42,217 nt of DNA from REEP01 sp964517265 (GCA_964517265.1 CAZFBS010000027.1:1-42217), one strand, 5' to 3'; counted from the stretch's first letter, positions 8,392 to 17,603 are shown. Translations and numbers: made by a program. The notes: generated by a model not told the origin, from the sequence alone.

Positions 8392-9831
8392 TCACCTGCG
8401 GCTCCTTGCCGTCGTCGCCTCACCATCGATGATCGTCGTCTCAGCCTCGATGATCCAGGCGTTCTTGTCGATGTTGAGGTCGGCGAACCGCTCGGCGTCG
8501 AAAACCGGCATGTGCCCTGCCTTCCTCTGCTCGTCGAAGTCGCGCATCACTCTTAGGCCGACCTTGAACAGCAACCCAAGGGCGACGAGGTTGACCAGCG
8601 CCAGCAATGCCATCGTCAGGTCAGCGAAGCCGAACACCGTCGAGAGATCCTGCGTCGCGCCCCACATCACCAAAACCAGGGTAATGGTACGGTAGATGTT
8701 GAACAGCGTCTTGTTCTCTTCGCTGAAGAAGTTGAGGCTGTTCTCGCCCAGATAGTAGTTGTACATGATCGAGGTGAACGCGAACAGCATCAGCGCGATA
8801 CTCACGAAGGAGCGCCCCCAGGGACCCACTTCGCTCGCCAACGCCGTCTGCGTCAGCGCTACCCCTGCCATCTCCGTCCCCGGCTCGAATGCATCAGACA
8901 ACAGGATGATCATCGCCGTGCAAGTGCACAGGATCAACGTGTCGACGAAAACGCTGAAGGACTGCACGATTCCCTGGTTTGCCGGGTGCTTAACATATGC
9001 GACGGCAGCCACGTTGGGAGCGCTGCCCAACCCGGCTTCGTTGGAGAACAGCCCACGCCGGACCCCAAACAGGATAGCTGCCCCGACTCCGCCGGCGAAA
9101 GCCTCTTCAAGCCCGAATGCGCTTCGGAAGATCAGAGCCAGTACCCCCGGCACTTCGCTGATGTTCAGGGCGATGACGACAAGGGCGATCAGCAGGTAGC
9201 CAGCCGCCATGACTGGAACAATGATTTCGGCCGCTGTGGCGATGCGTTTGATGCCGCCGAAGATGATCAGGCCGAGGACGATCACGAGGCCGATGCCGCT
9301 GATCCAGGTTGGAATGGCGAACGCATCCTGAAACGAGGTCGCGACCGTATAGGCCTGGAGCGCGCTGAAGGCGAAGCCAAACGTGACCAGAAGGAGAATT
9401 GAGAAGATCGCCGCAAGCCAACGCTGGCCGAGGCCGCGCTCGATGTAGTACGCTGGCCCGCCGCGGTACGTACCGTCCGGCTCGGCGTTCTTGTACAACT
9501 GGGCGAGCGTGTTCTCGAAGAAACTGGTCGCCATGCCGATCAAGCCAATCAGCCACATCCAAAAGATCGCACCGGGTCCGCCGAGGGTAATGGCGACCGC
9601 CACACCGGCAATGTTGCCGGCGCCGACACGCCCGGCGACGCTCAGCACAAGCGCCTGGAACGAACTGATGTGTCCTTTCTCATGGTGGAAAGCCTGGAGC
9701 AGGATGCCGAACATATTGCCGAAATAGCGGAACTGGACGAAGCGGGAGACGATCGTAAACGTCACTCCGATGCCGACCAGCAGCACGATCAATACCCAGG
9801 TCCACAGGAAATCGTTGATCACTGCGAGCAT
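8392..9831 (-). CDS. sodium:alanine/glycine symporter (AGCS family)
   Basis: A 479-aa inner-membrane protein with about 11 hydrophobic segments. The family signature is plain: GGPGAIFWMWLIGLIGMATSF, then EN(T)LAQLYK, and later FGVRRGLFSNEAGLGSAP. The family imports small neutral amino acids with Na+. The open frame continues upstream to 9888, but the ATG at 9831 follows a strong G-rich ribosome binding site (a run of eight G then A), and the protein then starts at the first membrane segment. The hydrophilic C-terminus contains AERFADLNIDKNAWI, as in homologues. It stands alone on its strand and converges with the kinase-like gene. Confidence 0.9.
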   Translation of the reverse strand: MLAVINDFLWTWVLIVLLVGIGVTFTIVSRFVQFRYFGNMFGILLQAFHHEKGHISSFQALVLSVAGRVGAGNIAGVAVAITLGGPGAIFWMWLIGLIGMATSFFENTLAQLYKNAEPDGTYRGGPAYYIERGLGQRWLAAIFSILLLVTFGFAFSALQAYTVATSFQDAFAIPTWISGIGLVIVLGLIIFGGIKRIATAAEIIVPVMAAGYLLIALVVIALNISEVPGVLALIFRSAFGLEEAFAGGVGAAILFGVRRGLFSNEAGLGSAPNVAAVAYVKHPANQGIVQSFSVFVDTLILCTCTAMIILLSDAFEPGTEMAGVALTQTALASEVGPWGRSFVSIALMLFAFTSIMYNYYLGENSLNFFSEENKTLFNIYRTITLVLVMWGATQDLSTVFGFADLTMALLALVNLVALGLLFKVGLRVMRDFDEQRKAGHMPVFDAERFADLNIDKNAWIIEAETTIIDGEATTARSRR

Positions 9832-10067
9832 AGCGGTCCCCCCCCGGATTGTGTTCTTCAACTGGCTATGGCTGAGGCAGGCTACCACTGCAAAGGTGCA
9901 TTCGCGAAACCATTAAGGCTTCAGAACAAAAGTATGTTGACCCTGACAGCCGGGCTCGCCGACGCTTGAATATGCTTTGGACCCGATTGAGCGCTGCCAG
10001 TCGGAGAGATCAGCGAAGGCGCCGCCGCCTTGCCCGGAGGCTTGCGCAGAATCGAAAATAATCGAGG

Positions 10068-10799
10068 ATGGAAAAAGACTTTATCATTGCTCTCGGGGTG
10101 AGCGTCGTCGCGGGGGCCGTAACCACCGTCGGTATTTTGACGATTCGCCGGTTCGAAGCCTGGGCACGACGGAATACCACCTACTTTGCCTGTTTCGCTG
10201 CGGGTGTGCTGATCGCTGTTTCGTTCATGCACATAGTCCCGAGATCGTTCGGCATGAGCACACAAGCGCCGACATACCTTTTTGCTGGCTATCTACTGAT
10301 GCATGTGCTGAATCGGTTCTTGACAGGGTATGTCTGCGACAAGCCGGAGACGGCCGAATATGCACTTGGACTCGTGCCTCTGTTCGGCATCGGCTTCCAC
10401 TCCTTTCTCGACGGCGTAGTCTATTCCATCAGCTTCGGTGTGAGCATCTTTACTGGTGCTCTTGTGGCACTTGGCATGGTGTTGCATGAGTTTCCAGAGG
10501 GTATCGTGACCTACACGCTGCTGGTGCGAAGCGGCTTTACAGAGCGGCGGTCGTTTCTGCTCGCCTTTCTCGCTGCGGCCGCGACGACCCCGCTTGGGAC
10601 GCTGATCTCGTATCCCTTTGTCAGCCAAGTCGGGCAATCGCTGCTGGGCTCGCTACTCGCGCTCTCGGCAGGTGCGTTGATTTATGTGGGTGCGACTCAC
10701 TTGCTGCCGCGGGCGGAAAGAGAGCCCCGCAGGTTCAGCTTGGTCGCGCTCGCCGCTGGCGTTCTCGTCGCGCTTGGGATCGTGCTGAGCAAGGGATAG
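10068..10799 (+). CDS. ZIP-family divalent metal transporter
   Basis: A 243-aa membrane protein with about 7-8 hydrophobic segments. The binuclear metal-site motifs of ZIP proteins are present: His111 and Asp115 in GFHSFLDG, and His140, Glu141 and Glu144 in HEFPEG. ZIP proteins bring zinc, iron or manganese into the cytoplasm; the metal cannot be told from sequence. The ATG at 10068 starts directly at the first membrane helix, with only a close GAGG in front. It is monocistronic as far as can be seen. Confidence 0.87.
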   Translation: MEKDFIIALGVSVVAGAVTTVGILTIRRFEAWARRNTTYFACFAAGVLIAVSFMHIVPRSFGMSTQAPTYLFAGYLLMHVLNRFLTGYVCDKPETAEYALGLVPLFGIGFHSFLDGVVYSISFGVSIFTGALVALGMVLHEFPEGIVTYTLLVRSGFTERRSFLLAFLAAAATTPLGTLISYPFVSQVGQSLLGSLLALSAGALIYVGATHLLPRAEREPRRFSLVALAAGVLVALGIVLSKG

Positions 10800-11000
10800 G
10801 TAGAACAACGTATTATCCGTTAAGCCACGTCTTCGACCGATGCGTATGGAAGTGAGCCGGATTCGGAGGCGCCGGCGCCAATGGAAACCGATTTCTGGAC
10901 TGCGCACCGTCAAGTTGCACTTTCGTCACTGGGATTTTCAGGAGGTGCAGCTTTGTCACGACGATGGCGTGATACCAAAATGGCACGATAGGGATCGGAG

Positions 11001-11037
11001 ACAAAGAAGACCGGACCGCAAGAGCGCGGCCCGGTCT
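11001..11037 (-). terminator. rho-independent terminator after aquaporin gene
   Basis: A 12-bp stem (11008-11019 with 11026-11037, 6-nt loop) has one mismatch that is a G-U wobble only in minus-strand RNA. On that strand it is followed by UCUUUG. Stem direction, wobble and U-rich tail all point to termination of the aquaporin transcript. Confidence 0.75.
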
Positions 11038-11068
11038 GGCAGTCGGTATGCGTTGCGCCTGAAGGCTG

Positions 11069-11845
11069 CTACTTCCGCTGGATTACGGCCTCCTCCGCCG
11101 CGGCGCCGGTTCCCACCGTCTGCGTCTCAGTCGTGACCACCCGAGCCTCAATAACCTCGCCGCGCAACCACCGATAGGCCACTCCGGCGACGCCGGCGCC
11201 CACGATGGGCGCAACCCAGAAGGCCCACAATTGGGCCATCGCCCAACCGCCCACGAACAATGCCGGCCCTGTGCTGCGGGCTGGGTTGACTGACGTGTTC
11301 GTCACCGGAATGCTGATGAGATGGATCAAGGTCAAGGCAAGCCCGATAGCGAGCGGCGCAAAACCGGCTGGTGCGCGGGAGTCGGTGGCTCCCAGAATGA
11401 TCATCAAGAACATAAACGTGAGAACGAATTCAATCGTCAGTGCGGCCGTCAACGAGTAGCCGCCAGGCGAATGCTCACCGTACCCGTTCGAGGCAAAGCC
11501 GTCGCTAACGCTGAAGCCCGCCGCTCCGCTGGCGATGACGTACAGAACGCCCGCGGCCAGAATGGCACCGACCACCTGGGCAATCATGTACGGGAATATA
11601 TCCGCGGCCGCAAATCGTCCCCCGGCCCACAGGCCGACCGTCACGGCTGGGTTAAAGTGGCCGCCGGAGATGTGGCCGACGGCATAAGCCATCGTCACCA
11701 CGGTCAGGCCGAAGGCGAGCGAGACACCAACAAAGCCGATACCGAGTTCCGGAAATGCGGCAGCCAGAACAGCACTGCCGCATCCGCCGAACACGAGCCA
11801 GAATGTCCCAAGCGTCTCCGCTGCGAGACGATGCTGCATTTTCAT
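11069..11845 (-). CDS. aqpZ: aquaporin, AqpZ type
   Basis: A 258-aa major intrinsic protein forming a water channel in the inner membrane. Both pore motifs are intact: Asn65-Pro66-Ala67 in GGHFNPAVTVG and Asn187-Pro188-Ala189 followed by the selectivity-filter Arg190. His174 or His175 sits in the helix where water-selective members carry His, favouring AqpZ over a glycerol facilitator. The frame opens at a TTG at 11860, but the ATG at 11845 is preceded by GGGAGA at good spacing. A short charged C-terminal tail follows. It lies 172 bases downstream of the PRPP synthetase gene on the same strand, with a terminator between. Confidence 0.92.
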   Translation of the reverse strand: MKMQHRLAAETLGTFWLVFGGCGSAVLAAAFPELGIGFVGVSLAFGLTVVTMAYAVGHISGGHFNPAVTVGLWAGGRFAAADIFPYMIAQVVGAILAAGVLYVIASGAAGFSVSDGFASNGYGEHSPGGYSLTAALTIEFVLTFMFLMIILGATDSRAPAGFAPLAIGLALTLIHLISIPVTNTSVNPARSTGPALFVGGWAMAQLWAFWVAPIVGAGVAGVAYRWLRGEVIEARVVTTETQTVGTGAAAEEAVIQRK

Positions 11846-11924
11846 TAAGGTTCTCCCCAAGAATGTCTAACCCACGAGACATGAACAGTAGGGAAACCTA
11901 GACCAGGGCGTTTATTTATGCGAT

Positions 11925-11995
11925 GGAAAAATGAGCGGTGGATCCACTTGCTGGTACTCTCCCGTTATTTGCTGCTACAAGTGGCAGAATCCACC
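11925..11995 (-). terminator. terminator-like long hairpin after the prs-like gene
   Basis: Bases 11937-11950 (GGTGGAT-C-CACTTG) pair with 11978-11995, which hold the complementary CAAGTG and ATCCACC with an asymmetric internal bulge. On the minus strand the stem is followed by GCUCAUUUUUCC. It ends the prs-like transcript or, less likely, lies in the leader of the aquaporin mRNA. Confidence 0.55.
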
Positions 11996-12017
11996 TTGCG
12001 ATTTAGGCAGCGATTGC

Positions 12018-13001
12018 TCAAGCATCAAACATTTCCTCAATCGATCGGCTGGTGCGGATGCAATCGAGGGCCTCTCCGAACACAGACGTCCCGTCGAGAA
12101 CGACTAGTTTACGGGCGGCAATCTCAGGAGCGACGCGGAAGGGGGGCACTGTGTTGGTGATGACGAAACGCTCCACGGCGTCATCGGCCAGAACATCATT
12201 GGCCTTTCCGACGAAGATACCATGGGTGGCGCAAGCCATCACGCGAGCTGCACCACCTCTTCGACATGCCTCCGCTGCCCGCAGCAAGGTTCCGCCGCTG
12301 GCGATCAGGTCGTCAACGATGATGCAGGCCTTTCCTGCGACGTCGCCGCCGAAAGCGTCGCCGGTAACGATGCCGCTGCTGCGATATTTTTCGACGAAAG
12401 CAGACGTAATATCGGTGTTGAGGACGCGAGCAAGGGCCTGACGGAACCGATCGGCGCGCTTGGCGCCGCCGATGTCCGGCGAGACGATGGCGATCCCTTC
12501 ACCGCGAAGTTCGGCGGCAAAATGATCGACGAACAAAGGCATCGCCTGAAGATGATCGGTGCGGCACCGAAAGCCATTCTGAAATGCCGCTAGGTTGTGG
12601 ACATCCATGGTGATCACGCCATCCACTCCAACCGCTTCGAACAACTGGGCGATGTAGCGCGTCGTAACCGGGTCCCGCAGCTTCGTCTTACGATCCTTCC
12701 GTGCATAGCATAGATAGGGGACGACTGCGATGACAGCCGCTGCCGAGGCGTCCTTGCATGCGCCGATGAAAAAAAGCAGCTTGGCTAGCTTGTCATGGAC
12801 GCTTGCCGCCTCGTCTCCGTAGAGAGATTGGACAACGACGACCGTACGATCGCGGACATTGACGAGTGGACGGATCTTGCATTCGCCGTCCTCGAATGTA
12901 CGTTCCTCATGGTCGGCAAGGTCAACACCAACCCTGCGAGCCACCCGCGCCCCAAAATCCTGCGGTGAGTCGAGAGCAAACAGGAGAAGGTCCTGGGCCA
13001 T
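12018..13001 (-). CDS. ribose-phosphate pyrophosphokinase homologue, divergent
   Basis: A 327-aa protein aligned end to end with PRPP synthetase, which transfers pyrophosphate from ATP to ribose-5-phosphate. Conserved parts are FEDGECKI near the N-terminus, the ATP loop YARKDRK and the PRPP loop IIVDDLIASGGT. Differences from the classical enzyme are clear: the segment usually reading DLHxxQxQGFF is DVHNLAAFQNGF here, and the flexible-loop Lys-Arg region reads EKYRSSG. It may be a second, specialised synthase rather than the housekeeping one. The frame extends to 13085, but the ATG at 13001 has GGAGGGG 6 bases upstream and begins the homology, so I use it. Confidence 0.8.
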   Translation of the reverse strand: MAQDLLLFALDSPQDFGARVARRVGVDLADHEERTFEDGECKIRPLVNVRDRTVVVVQSLYGDEAASVHDKLAKLLFFIGACKDASAAAVIAVVPYLCYARKDRKTKLRDPVTTRYIAQLFEAVGVDGVITMDVHNLAAFQNGFRCRTDHLQAMPLFVDHFAAELRGEGIAIVSPDIGGAKRADRFRQALARVLNTDITSAFVEKYRSSGIVTGDAFGGDVAGKACIIVDDLIASGGTLLRAAEACRRGGAARVMACATHGIFVGKANDVLADDAVERFVITNTVPPFRVAPEIAARKLVVLDGTSVFGEALDCIRTSRSIEEMFDA

Positions 13002-13115
13002 TTTGCCCCTCCAAGCGCAGATAGCATTCGAATGGCGATCCGATCGAACCGTAGAGAGCCAACACGCCGAGCCGAGCCGCCGCATGCACGGCCCGCAACG
13101 AGCGTATCAACCCGA

Positions 13116-13190
13116 TGGTGGGCCGGGTGAGGATCGAACTCACGACCATTCGATTAAAAGTCGAATGCTCTACCGCTGAGCTACCGGCCC
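13116..13190 (-). tRNA. tRNA-Lys(UUU)
   Basis: A cloverleaf on the minus strand. The acceptor GGGCCGG/CCGGCCC is perfect; the D arm is GCTC-7-GAGC; the anticodon stem TTCGA/TCGAA has loop CTTTTAA, giving anticodon TTT; the T arm is GTGAG-TTCGATC-CTCAC. The discriminator is A and the 3' CCA is encoded (13116-13118). The body is 72 nt plus CCA. It lies between ftsH and the prs-like gene, all in the same direction. Confidence 0.97.
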
Positions 13191-13328
13191 ACCGGCGGTT
13201 GACGATGGTGCGTCACCGCATGTCATGTGCGTGGAGCAGAATGCCCACAAAAACGATCGAACGCTACTCTTCAGGCTTCCTCGTGACCCTTGAGGTTTAG
13301 GATTATGGTTGTCTCTGCGAAAATATGG

Positions 13329-15254
13329 TTACCCCTGGGGCTGAAGACCGGGCGTCGGTCCGACGGGACCCGGACGAGGACGTTTGGTAGGTGGGACCGA
13401 GCCGCGCCGGCCACTCGGGCGCTCGGCGACAGCCGGCTCATCGTTCCGCTCGATCGTACCTCCAGCCAGCAGCGTTCTGACTTCCTCGCCACTCACCGTT
13501 TCGTATACAAGCAACGCCTGGGCAATCTTGTGCAGCATGTCACGATTCTCCGTCAGCACCGTGCGGGCCCTGGCTTCGGCCGCTGAAATGATTCGCCTCA
13601 CCTCCATGTCGATGAGCAAGGCCGTGTCATCGGAGACCGACTGGGTGCGCGTGACCGAGCGACCCAAGAACACCTCTTCTTCGTTCTCGGTATATCTCAG
13701 GCGGCCAAGCTTCTCGCTCATTCCCCACTCGGTGACCATGCGCCGTGCCATGCCAGTCGCCTGTTGGATGTCGTTGCTTGCGCCCGTGGTGACGTTGTCG
13801 GTTCCAAATATCAATTCTTCCGCCACCCGGCCGCCGAACATCATCGCCAGCCGCGCCTCGATCTCGCTCTTCTTGAGAGAATAGCGATCCCGCTCGGGCA
13901 AGTTCATGGTGACCCCTAGGGCTCGGCCGCGTGGGATGATCGTCACCTTGTGAAGGGGGTCGACCCCCGGGACAAGCAGACCGACCAGCGCATGACCCGC
14001 CTCATGGTATGCGGTCAGTTGCTTTTCCTGATCGGACATGATCATCGAGCGTCGCTCGGAGCCCATCATGATCTTGTCCTTGGCAGCTTCGAAATCCACC
14101 ATTCCCACTTTGACGCGCCCGGCGCGGGCCGCAAGCAAGGCGGCTTCGTTGACCAGATTAGCCAGATCCGCTCCGGAGAAGCCGGGCGTGCCTCTGGCGA
14201 TGACCCGCGGGTCGACGTCCTCTGCCAAGGGTACCTTACGCATATGGACCTTGAGAATCTGCTCCCGCCCGAGAACATCGGGGTTCGGCACCACCACTTG
14301 CCGATCGAAGCGGCCCGGCCGCAGCAGTGCCGGATCCAGAACGTCCGGCCGGTTCGTCGCAGCGATCAGGATGACACCTTCATTGGCCTCAAAACCGTCC
14401 ATTTCGACCAGAAGCTGATTCAATGTCTGTTCGCGCTCGTCATGGCCGCCTCCAAGGCCGGTGCCGCGATGGCGGCCTACCGCATCGATTTCGTCAATAA
14501 AGACGATGCACGGAGCATTTTTCTTGGCCTGCTCGAACATATCGCGGACGCGGCTGGCACCCACGCCGACGAACATCTCGACGAAATCGGATCCGGAGAT
14601 GGTGAAGAACGGGACATTTGCTTCACCCGCGATCGAGCGCGCAAGCAGGGTCTTGCCGGTTCCGGGAGGACCGACCAACAGACACCCTTTGGGGATCTTG
14701 CCGCCCAGGACCTGGAACTTCTGCGGGTCCTTCAAAAACTCGACAATTTCCTCAAGCTCCTGTTTGGCTTCGTCAATTCCAGCGACGTCGTCGAAGGTGA
14801 CGCGCCGGCTGTCCTGTGTCAGCATCCGGGCGCGGCTCTTGCCGAACCCCATCAATCCTCCCGAACCTCCTCCCTGCATGCGGCGCATGAAGTAAATCCA
14901 CACCCCGATCAGCAGGAGCACGGGAAACGCCGAAATGAACAAAGACATCATCAGGCTCGGCTGCTGTGGCGGCAGTGCCGAGATCCGGACCCCGTGGTCG
15001 GAGAGGTGTTCGACTAGGTTGGCGCCCCTCGGCGCATAAGTGCTGTAGGCTTGGCCATCGCGCAGTGTCCCAGAGACTTCCTGGCCGCGAACGACCGCGT
15101 CCGCCACCTCACCAGATTGAACCGCCGACATGAAGTCAGAAAAGGAGAGCTGCCGCTCCGGCGTGCGTTCCGCCGGGCCCTGGAACGCGCTGAAGAGGAG
15201 AAAAAGAACCAATCCTGCGAGCAGCCAAAGTCCCAGATTGCGGTTTGCCTTCAT
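13329..15254 (-). CDS. ftsH: ATP-dependent zinc metalloprotease FtsH
   Basis: A 641-aa membrane-anchored AAA+ protease that degrades unneeded or damaged membrane and soluble proteins, in many bacteria including RpoH. Two membrane segments (about 8-23 and 101-122) flank a periplasmic domain. Walker A is at 195-202 (GPPGTGKT), Walker B at about 250-257, the second region of homology around LLRPGRFDRQV, and the zinc site HEAGH at 417-421. The C-terminus is a Pro/Arg/Gly-rich tail. In most proteobacteria ftsH follows tilS or rlmE; here it has no such neighbour, so it may be an additional copy. That is an inference from context only. The start at 15254 begins the first membrane helix and has GAGGTC immediately upstream. 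Confidence 0.97.
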   Translation of the reverse strand: MKANRNLGLWLLAGLVLFLLFSAFQGPAERTPERQLSFSDFMSAVQSGEVADAVVRGQEVSGTLRDGQAYSTYAPRGANLVEHLSDHGVRISALPPQQPSLMMSLFISAFPVLLLIGVWIYFMRRMQGGGSGGLMGFGKSRARMLTQDSRRVTFDDVAGIDEAKQELEEIVEFLKDPQKFQVLGGKIPKGCLLVGPPGTGKTLLARSIAGEANVPFFTISGSDFVEMFVGVGASRVRDMFEQAKKNAPCIVFIDEIDAVGRHRGTGLGGGHDEREQTLNQLLVEMDGFEANEGVILIAATNRPDVLDPALLRPGRFDRQVVVPNPDVLGREQILKVHMRKVPLAEDVDPRVIARGTPGFSGADLANLVNEAALLAARAGRVKVGMVDFEAAKDKIMMGSERRSMIMSDQEKQLTAYHEAGHALVGLLVPGVDPLHKVTIIPRGRALGVTMNLPERDRYSLKKSEIEARLAMMFGGRVAEELIFGTDNVTTGASNDIQQATGMARRMVTEWGMSEKLGRLRYTENEEEVFLGRSVTRTQSVSDDTALLIDMEVRRIISAAEARARTVLTENRDMLHKIAQALLVYETVSGEEVRTLLAGGTIERNDEPAVAERPSGRRGSVPPTKRPRPGPVGPTPGLQPQG

Positions 15255-15784
15255 GACCTCGTCCTATTCCCCTTCGCACCCGTCCTGTTTGCTCTTCGTC
15301 CGCGTCTCATCCGGATCCCCCGCCTGCTGCTCCGCGTCTGTCCCACATGCTTTGCGCACCTTTTGCGCAGGCGGAAGCTGCAATGGGGGCGGTCCATCTT
15401 ACCTCCCGGAATGCTGCTTGGGCGCAGGTGGCTCAGCCAGCCTTCACAACGGCCGGATAACAAGGTCGTCACCTTTTTCGGTGATTGCAAGGTCCTGCCT
15501 CAACAGTTGATGATGCCGTCCCGGCAAATTCTATCCGTGCAGTGTCCTAAAGGCCGGCACATCGCAGGAATCCATACTGTCGCCTGATGTGACGGCGAGT
15601 CGCGCGCTCATCTTTCAGCAGGCACTAAAGCCGAGGTTTGCCTTCGGCACCATCCTTCGCCTGTGCGGATCTCTGCGTTCTCGCGAGCGTTTCCCGATCA
15701 CACGGCTCCACTTCGCGCGGTTCCCAGTCGAGAGATCCTCAACGTTGAAACAGTCTGCTCAGACGGTCTGTCTTCTCCAGCTCC
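15255..15784. other. 530-base stretch without a convincing gene
   Basis: Upstream region of ftsH and downstream region of the LuxR-type gene. A 79-codon minus-strand frame (15251-15490, TTG start) overlaps the ftsH ATG by ATGA, but it is extremely basic and low in complexity, so I do not call it a gene. A leader ORF coupled to ftsH cannot be excluded. I could not identify a sigma-32-type promoter here. Confidence 0.5.
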
Positions 15785-17203
15785 TCATCCGAGTAACCCG
15801 CCAGGGCCGGTAACGATCATTCGGACCAATTCGGCTTGGCGGTCCGTCTCCGCTTTGGCCAATACCTTCTTCAGATGCTTTCTCGTGGTTTCGTATGCGA
15901 CGTCCAGCATTTCCGCGATCTCATCCAGCCGATGCCCGCAAGCGAGCAGGGCGGCAACACGGGCTTCGGCGTTGGTCAGGCCATAGAGTTTTCGCAGCCG
16001 GCTTTCGTCGATTTCGCTCTCCCGGTCGGGATCGCCGATAAAAATCACTGCTGCCGGCTCTTCCCAGCTGGCGCTTTGACTCGGAAGACGCACCGGCAAA
16101 ATGGCAACCGAGAGCGGTCGCCGCCCGTGAGGCCGTGCGACAGGAAATGCCATCTGCAGACCACGCTGATTATGATGACCTCGTTTCATGGCATCGGCGA
16201 TCAGATCACGAAAGCGGACGCGTCGCCCATCGCGTTCGACCTCAAGCCCGCTGCGTCCTACCGTCAGCACGTCCTTTGCCGCCATGACCTCCCGGGCGAT
16301 CCGATTGGCGGCGAGCACGGCGCCGCCGAGGCTTATCTGAACAACTCCGATCGGCATGATTTCAAGCGTTTCCGTGGCAACCCGGCGCACGTCCTGGCTG
16401 CGGCGCAAAAGCTCCCCTGAGCGTAGGCTGCGTTGCAGGTACGGCAGCAGTCGCCGCAGCAGCGCAACTTCGTCTGCATTGAATGGCCCGGCGGTCGCCG
16501 GGCGCGCGGCGAACAGGTAATGTGCCGTGCTGCTATGGCGCTCGAGCAAGCCGAACACCTGTTGCTCCAGCCCTTGCGGTGCCAGCCACCGCTGAAAGTA
16601 TTCGCTGCTCTGCTCCTCCCCTTCGTTGACCAAATCCGCCCCGATCCAAACGGCGCCGGGTGATCGGAACATCTCTTCCCGTTGCAGCCAGCTGTTGCTC
16701 CTGGCGTAAACGTCTCCATAGCTGCCGATCCACTCAAGATCGATTCCCACTGCTTGGTTGATGGAACCGGTCCCCGTCGCGAAATCGTATAGCGCGAGCG
16801 CACATGCCTTTGCGTTGATCGCCTCGCACAGCTTTGCAAGAGCTGTCGGCCAAAACCGTGCATCCATGCTGGCGCTGTAGAATTCCGAAACGAGGTTTAC
16901 TGCTTGTTCCGGCGAAAGCCGGCCGCCTAGGTCGTTGTGGCGCCACCCGACCCCGATTCGTCGGTCGATCCCCGCGCGGCGGTCGATACCGAGTCGATTA
17001 TCGGTACCCGAGCGACGGTCATCGCCGCTCCGGCGATCGATCAAGGGTTGACCGGTGTTTGCTTTCCAAGCCGAGGATGCCGGGCTACCTTCGCTCCACC
17101 CGCGCCTGCGATCGCCGCCGGAACGCCGATCGGGAACCGACCGCCTGTCGGTCGCCGCCCGACGATTGCCATCCCGGCGATCTGCTGCATTTCCGTCCAC
17201 CAA
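15785..17203 (-). CDS. LuxR-type HTH regulator with N-terminal Asp-Arg-Arg repeats
   Basis: The C-terminal ~60 residues form a LuxR/GerE helix-turn-helix (LTNAEARVAALLACGHRLDEI..., then YETTRKHLKKVLAK). The middle ~300 residues resemble a GAF/PAS-like sensory region without a recognisable ligand site; no acyl-homoserine-lactone domain signature is seen. The first ~85 residues are a DRR(S/A)G(I/D)DRR-type repeat, very rich in Arg and Asp. The frame starts at a TTG at 17260, but AAGGAGGT lies inside it at 17210-17217 and sits 6 bases before a TTG at 17203 (a GTG follows at 17200). That gives 472 aa, and the start is chosen on this site. The inducer and targets are unknown. Confidence 0.8.
   Translation of the reverse strand: MVDGNAADRRDGNRRAATDRRSVPDRRSGGDRRRGWSEGSPASSAWKANTGQPLIDRRSGDDRRSGTDNRLGIDRRAGIDRRIGVGWRHNDLGGRLSPEQAVNLVSEFYSASMDARFWPTALAKLCEAINAKACALALYDFATGTGSINQAVGIDLEWIGSYGDVYARSNSWLQREEMFRSPGAVWIGADLVNEGEEQSSEYFQRWLAPQGLEQQVFGLLERHSSTAHYLFAARPATAGPFNADEVALLRRLLPYLQRSLRSGELLRRSQDVRRVATETLEIMPIGVVQISLGGAVLAANRIAREVMAAKDVLTVGRSGLEVERDGRRVRFRDLIADAMKRGHHNQRGLQMAFPVARPHGRRPLSVAILPVRLPSQSASWEEPAAVIFIGDPDRESEIDESRLRKLYGLTNAEARVAALLACGHRLDEIAEMLDVAYETTRKHLKKVLAKAETDRQAELVRMIVTGPGGLLG
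16952..17179 (-). repeat. in-frame repeats encoding DRRxGxDRR units
   Basis: Codons for at least eight DRR or near-DRR triplets (including RRDGNRR, DRRSGGDRR, DRRSGDDRRSG and DRRAGIDRRIG) are spread over ~76 residues at the N-terminus of the LuxR-type regulator. They are interrupted once by a Ser/Ala-rich stretch. The DNA copies are imperfect, so the protein pattern is better conserved than the bases. Confidence 0.8.
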
Positions 17204-17603
17204 CGTTCGACCTCCTTCGGGATTACGTTTCCGAGTATTATTAAATCTTACTACCCGCAAAAGTTAACCCAAACGTCCCTTCAGAGTCAACTTCCACGTG
17301 CAACCATATCGCAGTATCGCGTTATCCTCAAGTTGCTCCGGCAGCCAACAAGACAGCAAATTCATTATACATATCGGGCGATAATACCCCATGTGGGGCT
17401 TTACCTCCAAGTTAAAACTATTCCACGGGTCAACTTCATCCATGGTTGAGCTGTTAGTATCTCTCTAAGATCTTTGGTTTTTTAGGGTGACGCCTGTGCA
17501 CAAGCAGCAACAAGATCGACTGCAAGTGGGCACAGATGTTCAGGGCATCCTTGAACATCCCTTGGCGCGGGTGCGGTCCCGATTCTGGTAAGGAGAACCT
17601 ATA
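17204..17603. other. 400-base divergent intergenic region, AT-richer than flanks
   Basis: Lies between the LuxR-type gene (leftward) and a small ORF (rightward). It holds a 25-bp dyad at 17535-17559 and a small CCCC-ATGT-GGGG hairpin at 17387-17398. Its base composition is visibly AT-richer than the flanking genes, consistent with promoter DNA. No tRNA, CRISPR or riboswitch is recognised. Confidence 0.5.
17535..17559. promoter_or_regulatory. 25-bp dyad, possible operator
   Basis: GATGTTCA at 17535-17542 and its exact reverse complement TGAACATC at 17552-17559 flank a 9-base centre that itself contains GG...CC. It lies about 45 bases before the first small ORF and between divergent genes, where a self- or target-regulatory site for the neighbouring LuxR-type protein would be expected. 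It does not resemble the classical lux box. Confidence 0.45.

Noticed and set aside
13950..15017. 355-codon plus-strand frame opposite ftsH
   Set aside because: Entirely antisense to a well-conserved ftsH; the product has no domain and the frame is a by-product of GC-rich codon bias.
15251..15490. 79-codon frame overlapping the ftsH start by ATGA
   Set aside because: Very basic, low-complexity product with a TTG start; overlap alone does not make it a gene. Kept only as a remark in the intergenic entry.
17387..17398. CCCC-ATGT-GGGG hairpin in the divergent region
   Set aside because: Only four pairs and no supporting context.
17535..17559. Dyad as a classical lux box
   Set aside because: Sequence and spacing differ from the ACCTGT-type consensus, and the neighbouring regulator lacks a recognisable autoinducer-binding domain.
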